A stretch of DNA of 12,500 bases from Salpingoeca rosetta (taxonomy: Eukaryota; Opisthokonta; Choanoflagellata; Craspedida; Salpingoecidae), in the NCBI RefSeq assembly GCF_000188695.1, contig NW_004754927.1, positions 1,674,322-1,686,821 of the forward strand, given 5' to 3'. Positions 1 through 12,500 of this stretch are shown one piece after another. Every line of letters starts with the position of its first letter. Position 1 is the stretch's first letter. A model generated the notes under the pieces. It saw nothing but the letters and a program-made list of their open reading frames with translations, made no database searches and was not told where the DNA came from. The position numbers and the translations under genes are program-made.

Positions 1-1
1 A

Positions 2-3000
2 GCGTGCGAGCCCATTCTCCTCGAAGGCCTTCGCTGCCTCAAGGTTTGTCACAATTTTCGTCACTCCCGTGTGCCCGTACACCATGGATGCGTCAGTGAT
101 ATGAGGCATGTTCCATTGCTTTGAAGAAGCTTGCGTTGCTTCTGGTGCCGCGTTCTCTGTGACGTCACATCACGCGCTTTGGTTTTCTGTACTTTTGTTG
201 TGTCACATTAGGTTGATGCTCGGGAGCGCGTGAAGGAGGCGTGTTGTGGTTCAAACATTCCTGACGACTTTGCATCCTGGATTCGCACGTCTTCGCCGGC
301 CGCGCTGCTCTCGTCCCTCAAGCTTGCAGGCACGTCAAGTTGTGTGTGTGTGTGCGTGTGTGTGTGTGTGTGTGAGCGGAAGAGGGCGACTTTATCCGCC
401 TGTTTCTCGATACATTGACTAATTGTTCGTTGTTCATGTTGCATTTATATTGTGCTTGCAGGATTTGCGATTCCATCGCAGCGAAGCAAAGGGGAAGATC
501 TTGAGCGAGACGTGAAACACCTGGCCAACCAGGTCAGCAGTCGTTGCAGTGCGCGTGTGCATGTGTGCATGTGTGCATATGTGTGTGTGTGTGAATGTGT
601 GTGTGTGTGTGTGTGTGACATATGTGTGTGTGAATGTGCATATGTGTGTGTGTGTGAATGTGTGTGTGTGTGAATGTGCATATGTGTGTGTGAATGTGTG
701 TGTGTGTGTGTGGACGTGTGTATCTGTGCGTCAAAGCGACTCACCATGCTTCTTTACGCGCAAATGTGGTTGTTCTTGGGCGTGCTTCGCAATTCACCTC
801 ATCCTTTGATGGTCTGGTGTGGTGTGCTTCTTCCTTTCCTCTTCAATATCCAGATCTTTGCACGATATGCACCGACGCAACAGCACATGGACCCTGCAAC
901 ATGGGCTGTCGTTCGACAAGGCTTGCCCCTCTTTGGTGCGCTCATGGCACATACACACACATACACACACAGTTTTGGGTTCTGCGCATCTCTTGATCTT
1001 GTTCGCTTGTTTGAAGGATGTCGCACCGATGCGCACAACGTCACATATGCCGTGATATGCATTCACACGTGTGGGTACCAACAATAATCGCCTTGCTTTG
1101 CTTTCTCACCACACGTCTGACGTGTTCGGTTATGACTTGTGTTTTGCTGTTGATTTTATTTTTGCAGCGACATTTGAGGACATGGACGAATACGGTGACG
1201 GTGTTGTGTATCCACACACGCTCGCAAGCTACATCAAGGAGGTCAGGCATCCAAAATGTACACGACACCCACCCAGCCATTCAGCCACTCAAACACATAT
1301 GCCACCGCACCTGTCACATACTCTCCCAAATACCCTCTTCAAATAGCTTCACGTGCTCTACGAGCTTACTTGTGTCAACACTACATTTCCGTTTGGTCGT
1401 GGCAGATTCACTTGTTTGCCGCGTTCAAGTGCATGCCGCACATCTTCGAGGCCGCATCAACACACTCCCCACTCGTCTGTGATCACTGCAGCCAAACCAT
1501 TCGACAGTAAGTGTTTGCACATGCAAACGGCACATGCACGTGTGCACGCGTGCACGAGATCGAGGGGTACTTGCATACAGTGCATGTCCATGATGTGTAT
1601 TCTTCACTTACTGCACGTACTGCACCTTCAACTATCTTTCCCCCCTTTTGTTGCACTCACACCCCCCCCCACACACACACACCCACGCACACACATACAT
1701 TCGGCTACCGTGTACTCGTCCAGTTGCGTGTACCGGTGTCGTGACTGCTCGAGACAAGTCCACGGCCGCTGTCGCGTTCTCGCCAGCAGAAACTGCAAAC
1801 CAGTCTTCTCGGAATCAAGCGCCATCCGCTCCCCACTGCGTGCAGAGTACACCGCAGCCACCACAACCGCCACCACAACCGCTACAATGCCGCATGGACG
1901 TGCTGGGCATGGCAGCGGGCGGATGAGCGTGGACAGTCCCGGAAGCGATGTGGCCCTGAGCGCGTCGCAAACCAGCACGCAAGCACAGCCGCAGCAGCAG
2001 CAGCAGCAGCAGCCACGGCTATCGAAGCGACCGAGCCAGACGCAGCTGCTTGCCTCATCCTGGTCAAACACACACTTGCACCAACAACAACAGCAACAAC
2101 AACAGCACCGTGTGTTTGATCGTGAGCCGGCGAGCGGCCGTCGCGGTCGCCTTCGCCCGAAGCGATTGAGTCTCGACGAGTCGCGATCTTCATACGATGC
2201 AGCCATGCTCCAGACACACGCGCACCGCCACTCCAACACCGATGGCCAGGGTGGTGCCCATGCAAGTTCATCTTCACCTTCGCCTGTGGAGGTGAAGCCG
2301 GTTTTGCGGAGGTGAGCGTGTTGTGTGGCGTGTGGTCGCCGCTTTGCTTGCGCGTGTTGTGCAATGGGTTTGCCCTGCACTTGATGATATGTCACTTTGT
2401 TTGCCCTGTCAGACCTGCGATCGCCTGTTGTCACCTGCTGTCACCTGTTATCACGTCTTACGTGTTCTCATCCCACACTCTACATTCATCCGTGTGTGCG
2501 TGTGACTCAGGAGTTCCACGGATGTTGCGTTGACGGCGTTCATGATGAAAGATCGACAAGAGCAGGACAGGCAGGATGGAGGGCACGCCCACTCCAGCCT
2601 CGGCGCTGCTGTCGTCACTGCAGACGCGACACAGCCTAGTGTTGCTGTTGGCGCCAAAAATGCGGAAGCAACGGCTCGCTCTGCGATGCTTGCAGGCAAA
2701 CACACAACCGTCGGGAAAGCAAAGCGTTTATCCTCTTCATCTTCAGGGCCATCGTCACCGCTCTCACACGCCACCGTCACATCTGTTGGCAGTCACACAA
2801 CCATTGCGTCATCAGGTTGGTTGATCGGTGTACTGTGTTGTGTTGTGCTGTGTTGTGTTGTTGGGTGCGCGGAAAAGAGGTGCCACTAACCCAGCTTGAA
2901 ATCGCCTTGCATACATGCAAGTGTGTGTGTCTTTTTTTTGTGCCGTCATCTCATCCTCGTTGCTCGTGTGTTGCTGATGCTTCAGATTCTGGCGGATCGT

Positions 3001-3708
3001 CCACGAGCGGCCGCGATCAGCTCGACCCCTATGTGCGTTGGTGGGCTCATGCGTATCTGTGTGTGTGTTTTTGTACATACGTGTACATACGTGTGCATGT
3101 AGCGTGTGTGTGTGTGTGCGTGCGTGTGTGTTTGATGGTGGTGCTGGCATTCGTTGACAAGGGTATCATTCGCGAGACCATGCATCACACTTTCATTTTC
3201 TCACCATTAACTTGCACATGCTTTCATTTGCGCTTCCACATCCACCCGCTTGCACATTGTGTGCCATGTGTGCATTGTGTATTGTGCATTGTGCATTCTC
3301 TGTGTTCAATGTATTCTTCATCCCACCAGTACTCGCACTCGAGCCGCCGCCGCAGCCGCCGGTCATCGCATATCGCTGCGCACAGACAACTCGTCACCAA
3401 CACCCCCGACGGAAGGTTCGTGTCACTGTTGTGGTGTTGTGCTGCGATGCAGCGATTTCCGTGTCATGCTCTGTGCATTTCAATTCGTCTTTGGGTGTGT
3501 GTTGATGGCATGTGTGAGCGACGAGGCGTGTATTTGCGTGTATTTGGGCCACGTTGCCTGTCTTGCATTCATTTCTCACTGCCTGTATTCCTTGCTTGGC
3601 ACCCTTTACACCAATACCAACAATGCCCGTGCTTGATGATGTTTGTGTGTGCGTGTGTTCAGGAAAGTGCTGGTGACGTTGACTGGCGCTCGCCTTCGTG
3701 ATGTGTAG
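2..3708 (+). CDS. C1 zinc-finger / EF-hand-like signalling protein, 3' part (11 exons, 5'-truncated by window)
   Basis: Exons in order: 2-43, 212-338, 462-532, 854-935, 1168-1241, 1406-1506, 1724-2311, 2511-2815, 2986-3032, 3330-3415, 3663-3708 (TAG). All introns are GT...AG, phases agree at every join, and the total (1569 nt) is 522 codons plus stop. Residues below are numbered from the first visible codon. Residues 1-80 look helical and are unrecognised. Around 105-132 is an EF-hand-like segment with the loop DEYGDGVVY, which lacks the usual acidic residue at loop position 12. Residues 144-190 form a C1 signature: H144, C157, C160, C171, C174, H179, C182, C190. The middle spacing is 10 residues where typical C1 domains have 13-14, so diacylglycerol binding is uncertain. 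The remaining ~330 residues are a disordered Ser/Gln/Arg tail with Q7 and Q8 runs and an Arg-Ser patch near the end. EF plus C1 recalls RasGRP or diacylglycerol kinases, but no RasGEF or kinase domain is visible; those could lie upstream only in the RasGRP order. Exon structure is fairly sure; family is not. Confidence 0.85.
159..168. other. Perfect GTGACGTCAC palindrome (CRE/ATF-like) in intron 1 of C1 gene
   Basis: Ten-base palindrome containing the full CREB/ATF consensus TGACGTCA. It lies in the 168-nt intron between the first two visible exons. A regulatory role is speculation; one such site can occur by chance. Confidence 0.35.
339..374 (+). repeat. (TG)n tract at donor of C1-gene intron 2
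   Basis: A TG dinucleotide run with one CG interruption begins directly at the GT of the splice donor (339) and fills the 5' third of the intron (339-461). Confidence 0.9.
549..722 (+). repeat. Compound TG / TGAATG / GCATATG tract in C1-gene intron 3
   Basis: Long TG-rich satellite of alternating (TG)n, GTGAATGTG and GTGCATATGTG blocks. It starts 16 nt after the donor at 533. The rest of the intron, to 853, is ordinary sequence. Confidence 0.9.
1663..1700 (+). repeat. C-run and (CA)n before acceptor of C1-gene intron 6
   Basis: A C9 run followed by (CA)n with CCAC/GCAC interruptions. It lies 20-60 nt upstream of the acceptor at 1723 and probably supplies the pyrimidine/C-rich context. Confidence 0.85.
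1992..2012 (+). repeat. (CAG)7 encoding Q7
   Basis: Seven pure CAG codons in exon 7 of the C1 gene, in its disordered tail. Confidence 0.95.
2082..2105 (+). repeat. CAA/CAG run encoding Q8
   Basis: Eight Gln codons as (CAA)3CAG twice. The mixed codons would make this run more stable than the pure (CAG)7 90 bp upstream. Confidence 0.95.
2828..2862 (+). repeat. (GTGTT)n-like tract near donor of C1-gene intron 8
   Basis: Imperfect TGTGTTGTGCTG units starting about a dozen bases after the donor at 2816. Confidence 0.75.
3057..3132 (+). repeat. TG / TACATACG tract in C1-gene intron 9
   Basis: TG-rich run interrupted by two TACATACGTG units, starting about 25 nt after the donor at 3033. Confidence 0.85.
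3542..3598. repeat. 57-bp perfect direct duplication, copy A (in last intron of C1 gene)
   Basis: This stretch begins ATTTGGGCCACGTTGCC and is identical base for base to 3905-3961. One mismatch follows (G versus A), then four more matching bases (CACC). Flanks outside the unit are unrelated. The sequence is not low-complexity, so this is a true duplication and not a microsatellite coincidence. It sits inside intron 10 (3416-3662). Confidence 0.95.
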
Positions 3709-3764
3709 TCGGAGCGCAAACAACGAACGACCCTCAGACCCAAAACACATACTGCTCGCATATC

Positions 3765-3850
3765 CACACACATTTACACATATACATACACATATCCAAA
3801 CACATTTACACATACACATACACATACACGAACACATGCAGACACGCACG
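3765..3850 (+). repeat. CA / ATACACA tract in 3' flank of C1 gene
   Basis: Imperfect CACATTTACACATATACA units, repeated about twice, followed by (ATACAC)n. It is CA-rich on the sense strand, opposite to the TG content of the gene's introns. Confidence 0.85.
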
Positions 3851-3904
3851 CATTCATGCTCATCGTTTCATGTACCATCGTCCCCACAAGTCATCTTCAT
3901 CATC

Positions 3905-3961
3905 ATTTGGGCCACGTTGCCTGTCTTGCATTCATTTCTCACTGCCTGTATTCCTTGCTTG
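3905..3961. repeat. 57-bp perfect direct duplication, copy B (3' flank of C1 gene)
   Basis: Identical to 3542-3598 at an offset of 363 bp. It starts 197 bp after the C1-gene stop codon, in the same orientation as copy A. Confidence 0.95.
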
Positions 3962-4382
3962 ACACCTTGTCCCTTGGGTTCGATCTTTTCTCGTGTTGTG
4001 CTTTGCTTTCCTTCGTTTGCCCCCTCATGTACACACCAACACAGACACGGATACAGACACAAGAGTAAACTTGCTCGAAACCCAACATGGCCCATTCTCT
4101 CGTTTTCTTTGGGATGTGTCGAAACAACAGCCGTTTATGTTGTGGAGGTGTGAAGAACAAGAGTGGGACGCAGCAGCAGGTAAACCATGTGTTTATGCTT
4201 GTGTTGTGGGTGCGTGTATGAGCGTTTGGGGCAACAGCGGTGGGGAACCGGTGCAGAGGAATGAACGGTAGGAGAAGAGAGGACCAAGGCACACAGGAAA
4301 ACGACACAATTGACAATCGCCAGAAGTGCACAACACGTCCTCGATCAGATGAACAACAGCATCCCACGAACACACGGCTCGT

Positions 4383-4412
4383 GTGTGCATGTGTGTGTGT
4401 GTGTGTGTGTGT
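4383..4412 (+). repeat. (TG)n adjoining transaldolase stop codon
   Basis: TG run on the plus strand, read as (CA)n in the transaldolase mRNA. It begins immediately after the TAA stop in the 3' UTR. Confidence 0.9.
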
Positions 4413-5401
4413 TTAGGCCTTCATGAGCAGCTCGCGGATCTGCGTCTCCAGCTTGATCTGATGGCAATGATGGAAGGCAATGTAAGGTGGGAGAGAGTGC
4501 AGTCAGGAGATCATGGATGTGAGAGGCGCAGAGCGAATGGACAATCCACGTGACATCCCAAAAGCCAACACGGCAACCAAGCAACACGACAAGGAACCAC
4601 GCGCTTGCATGCATACATGCAAGCAAGCAAGCATTCGTGTGGGCACCTGGTCCTGTGCAAACTTGCGGATGCCCTCCGAGAGCTTCTCTGTGGCCATTGC
4701 GTCCTCGTTGAGCATCCAGCGGAACTGCTTCTCGTCCAGGGAAATCTTCTCGAGATCGAGCGTCTTCGCCTTCTCCGCACTCAGCCGCTGCGTCACCTGC
4801 CGCAGTCAGGAAGGTAAGGAGGGGAAGGGGAAGGGGGATGTTTGTGAGTGTTTGAGTGTTTGAGTGAGTGTGTGTTTGTGAGGGAGTGAGTGTTTGTGAG
4901 TGTGTGTGTGTGTGAGAGTGAGTGTTTGCGAGTGAGTGTGTGTTTGCGAGTGTGTGTGTGTGTGAGAGTGAGTGTTTGCGAGTGAGTGTGTGTTTGCGAG
5001 TGTGTGTGTGTTTGTGAGTGAGTGAGTGAGTGTTTGTGTGTGCGGGTTTGTGAGCGAGTGTGTTTGTGGCGAGCGAGACGTGGGTCAAAGGCAACACAGC
5101 AGGGGCGGCCGTAAAGGGGCAGATGAGCAACAGACCGGGTCGGTGGACTCGGAAAGCTGCTTGAGGAGAGCAGGAGAGATGGTGAGCAGGTCCTGTATCC
5201 ATCCACCACAACAACAAGGGGGATGGGCAGGAATTGTGAGCCGTAAGCGCATTGCAAGGGATGGAGGAGGTGGGGTAGAATGGCAGTCCGTGTCGTTCAT
5301 ACACACAGAGAAAGAGGCAGACAGACAGGGAGACAGACGAACAGACAAACAAACAGACAAGACGCACAAACAAACAAGCATACACACAAACAAACAAGCA
5401 T

Positions 5402-5451
<50 letters not shown>

Positions 5452-7107
5452 GCGTCCATGGTGCATGCAACTCACGCATCCTGCGAGGTGGGTGACCTCT
5501 CCCGTGTTGCGGAAGGAGGCGCCCATGACAACCGTCTTGTAGCCGTGCTTCTTGTAGTAGTTGTAGATGTTGGTCACCGACTCCACACCGGGGTCGTTCT
5601 CCGGCGCAATGTCCTTGCCGCCGTTGTGCGCCTTGTGCCAGTCGAGGATGCGCCCGACAAAGGGGGAGATGAGTGTCACGCCGGCCTCGGCGCACGCAAC
5701 AGCCTGATCACGATGACGGGCAGTGTTGGTGGTGGTGACGGTGGTGCGACGGGGGGAAGGGAGCAGCGGTGGGTGAGATTGCGGGCGCAGCAAAACGGAA
5801 AGAGGAGGGTGGTATGCGAGGACAGACACACACACACACAGACATAGACACACATAGACACAGACACATACACAGACACAGACACAGACACATACGAACA
5901 CACGCAAACACAGACACAGACACACGCACGCACACAGAATCAGCCACAACCTCCACGGCCTTGAGACCGACCTGCGCAAAGGAGAAGAGGAGGGTGAGGT
6001 TGCAGTGGATGCCGTGCTTCTCCTCGAGCTCGCGGGCAGCCTGGATGCCCTCCCATGTGGAGCTGAGCTTGATGAGCACACGCTCCTTGTCAATGCCGTT
6101 GGCCTTGTACAGCTCAATCAGCCGCAGCGCCTTGGCAATCTGCGCCTCCCGGTCAAACGACAGCCTGCAATAATGGGAAGATGTACGCGTGTTGGTTGGT
6201 TGCGGTGACGTGGTGTGAGAGGACGTGATGCAAACACAGAAGATTGAAGACACAGGCGGACACATGCAACCACAAGACAGACACCCACACGCACAAGCGA
6301 AGGGGCAACGTACCGAGCGTCGACTTCGGTGGAGACGCGGCCGGGGACGAGCTTGAGAATCTCGACGCCAAAGTTGACAAAGAGCTTATCGCCAGCGAGC
6401 GTGATCTGCTCCTTGATGTCCTTGCCGTTCTCCTTGGCGTACTTGATGGCGTCCTCAACGACATGCTGTCAATGGACGCATTGTCGCAGCGCAGCGCAAT
6501 GAGAAGAATGTGCGAGAGAACGCAGCCGACACAAGCATGAGGGCAAGGGCAGGAGCCACACCAAACGAGAGTGTGCGCCCTCTACTTTCACCACCGCTCA
6601 CCTTGTACTTGTCCTCCTGGGCAGCCTTGTACACCAGGGATGGGTTGGTGGTGGCGTCCTGAGGAGAGAACTGTGCAATGGCTGTGAACGGTGTGCCAGC
6701 AATAGTCCGGCGAGTGAGTGGTTCGGGATGATGACAGATGATCATGAGGGGGTATGATGAGGGGTGGCCATGAGATAGCAGGGCAGAACAAAAGGGGGAG
6801 AAAAGTGCACACAGACACAGAGAGACAGAGACACACAGAGAGAGACAGAGAGAGACAGAGACATAGAGAGACAGACACAGACACACAGACACAGACACAC
6901 TGACAGACACAGACACAGACACAGACACACACAGCCGCGTTGATTGCGATCGAAACACAACCAAAACACACTGCTAAACTCCTTCGACTTTAACAATCAC
7001 CAGCCCCCAATGATCTGCACACACACAGGCACACACTCACTCTCAAAGTCGCCAGTGTCAGCCACAACTGTGGTGAACTGCTTGAGCTGCTCAAGGGACG
7101 TCGTCAT
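4413..7107 (-). CDS. TALDO1: Transaldolase (complete, 8 exons, 323 aa)
   Basis: Transaldolase moves a dihydroxyacetone unit from sedoheptulose-7-phosphate to glyceraldehyde-3-phosphate in the cytosolic non-oxidative pentose phosphate pathway. Exons on the minus strand: 7107-7041, 6681-6602, 6465-6314, 6164-5972, 5703-5476, 5192-5136, 4796-4647, 4457-4413 (TAA). They total 972 nt, with GT...AG introns and consistent phases throughout. The product begins [11 protein letters not shown] and ends IRELLMKA. Class I residues known from E. coli TalB are in place at the same numbers: D17, T33, N35, E96 and the Schiff-base lysine K132 in IKLSSTWEG. After a one-residue insertion near 149, N155, S177 and R182 match N154, S176 and R181. 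Other family blocks present are [35 protein letters not shown] and [10 protein letters not shown]. The length matches the family (about 317-337). The start ATG has A at -3, and no better upstream ATG is seen. It is convergent with the C1 gene and divergent from the acidic-protein gene. Nothing suggests a pseudogene. The gene symbol is the animal name. Confidence 0.97.
4834..5062 (+). repeat. GAGTGTTTG/TG satellite in transaldolase intron 6
   Basis: Dense TG, GAGTG and TTTG units. It includes a perfect tandem duplication of 50 bp (4911-4960 and 4961-5010). On the transaldolase sense strand it reads CACTCACAAACAC. It fills much of the 339-nt intron between exons 6 and 7. Confidence 0.9.
5309..5450 (+). 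repeat. (CAGA)n, CAAACAAG units and (CA)22-like run in transaldolase intron 5
   Basis: ACAGACAGA units, then two 20-bp copies of an ACAAACAAACAAGCATAC-type unit, then a long uninterrupted CA run (about 5404-5450). On the sense (minus) strand this is a TG run lying about 25 nt after the donor at 5475. Confidence 0.9.
5824..5937 (+). repeat. (CACAGA)n hexamer-like tract in transaldolase intron 4
   Basis: Imperfect ACACAGACA / ACATAGACA units. Sense-strand reading is TGTGTCTG, starting about 35 nt after the donor at 5971. Confidence 0.9.
6807..6931 (+). repeat. (CAGA / GAGACAGA)n tract in transaldolase intron 1
   Basis: Imperfect GACACA and GAGAGACAG units. Sense reading is TGTGTCTG turning into TCTCTGTC towards the 3' side. 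A shorter CA run (about 7018-7036) touches the donor at 7040. Confidence 0.9.
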
Positions 7108-7490
7108 CGTGGATGGTGGAAAAGGAGGAGTTGGCGGCTTTACGCAACAAGCAAGGAAGGAAAGGAAGACCTGGGGAAATGTACAAGCAAGTCAGTCAGT
7201 GTCCAACAGCAAGCAAGGAGAGCAAAGTGAACCGATCAGCGGAGATAAATGAAGAAGCAGCAGCAGGCCAACCACAACAGCACAACCAACAACGAAGAAC
7301 AACGCCAGCACCACCGCTCTCCCAAGCAAGCAAAGCGTCCTCTTCCACACCGAAAAACAGATCAGTAGACCGAAAGAAAAATAGCCATCATGTCAACATG
7401 TATCTCACACATATTTGTGGTGTTGTGAATTCTACCAACGACACAACGACACATAAAGACATATAGTCATTGACACGTTGGTTGGCGAGA
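7108..7490. promoter_or_regulatory. Divergent (bidirectional) promoter region
   Basis: The 383 bp lie between the start codons of transaldolase (7107, minus) and the acidic-protein gene (7491, plus), so they must hold both 5' UTRs and both core promoters unless a 5' non-coding exon lies elsewhere. The sequence is A/C-rich with AAGCAAGCAAGG-type purine runs around 7145-7220 and 7325-7335. I see no TATA box that I would defend. The role is inferred from position only. Confidence 0.6.

Positions 7491-12500
<5,010 letters not shown>

Larger units (their letters stand above)
3709..4412. other. Convergent intergenic region / overlapping 3' flanks
   Basis: This stretch lies between the stop of the C1 gene (3708) and the stop of transaldolase (4413 on the other strand). 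I see no convincing exon; open frames here lack family features and show no usable splice or start context. It holds a CA/ATACAC-rich tract (about 3760-3850), the second copy of a 57-bp duplication (3905-3961) and a TG run (about 4383-4412). No canonical AATAAA is obvious for either gene. On the minus strand CATAAA variants occur near 4133 and 4190, which is weak evidence for a transaldolase poly(A) signal. Confidence 0.6.

Noticed and set aside
445..747. His-Thr repeat proteins on the minus strand
   Set aside because: Translation of (CA)n opposite an intronic TG tract; no start context or neighbours support a gene.
3905..4068. Possible small peptide gene in the duplicated 57-bp unit (frame beginning LGHVACLAF)
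   Set aside because: The frame is shared by both copies only because the DNA is identical; flanks give unrelated extensions and there is no start context.
5293..5450. CRISPR-like array
   Set aside because: Spacing is dinucleotide and tetranucleotide satellite without unique spacers, inside a eukaryotic intron.
4345..6117. 590-residue minus-strand open frame rich in Cys-Val and Thr-His
   Set aside because: It is transaldolase exon 5 plus stop-free repeat introns. Only the exon part matches a protein family, and the splice sites delimiting it are clear.
7470..7490. Upstream TTG start for the acidic gene
   Set aside because: Eukaryotic context; the ATG at 7491 has strong A-3/G+4 surroundings, and the extension adds only seven residues.

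Overview
The window is nuclear DNA of an intron-dense eukaryote. All three genes are split by many short introns (mostly 120-460 nt) with GT...AG ends. The exons are rich in G+C at third codon positions. The introns and flanks carry very long (TG)n/(CA)n tracts. There is no bacterial gene organisation, rRNA, tRNA, transposase or CRISPR array. This style suits a compact protist or unicellular opisthokont genome. A choanoflagellate such as Salpingoeca is my best guess, but that is inference and not proven by any marker here.

Layout: (1) Positions 2-3708, + strand, hold the 3' part of a gene whose start lies before the window. Eleven exons join without a frame break into 522 residues. They encode a helical N-terminal stretch, a degenerate EF-hand-like segment, a complete C1 zinc-finger signature (H-x12-C-x2-C-x10-C-x2-C-x4-H-x2-C-x7-C) and a long Ser/Gln/Arg-rich tail. 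(2) Positions 3709-4412 are a convergent intergenic/3' flank with CA-rich repeats and one copy of a 57-bp perfect duplication; the other copy is in the last intron of gene 1. (3) Positions 7107-4413, - strand, hold a complete eight-exon transaldolase gene of 323 aa with all expected active-site residues. (4) Positions 7108-7490 are a 383-bp divergent promoter region. (5) Positions 7491-12500, + strand, hold an unrecognised, very acidic, low-complexity and probably nuclear protein. It has seven exons in the window and runs off the end.

The genes do not form a pathway. Transaldolase is a housekeeping enzyme of the non-oxidative pentose phosphate pathway. Gene 1 looks like a diacylglycerol/Ca2+-type signalling or scaffold protein. 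Gene 3 looks nuclear and possibly chromatin- or transcription-associated. The most unusual sequence property is the repeat content of the introns. Long sense-strand (TG)n tracts lie mostly just downstream of splice donors, while CA/CCA-rich tracts tend to sit before acceptors or in 3' flanks, on both strands relative to transcription. I found no clear new defence, mobile or biosynthetic system.
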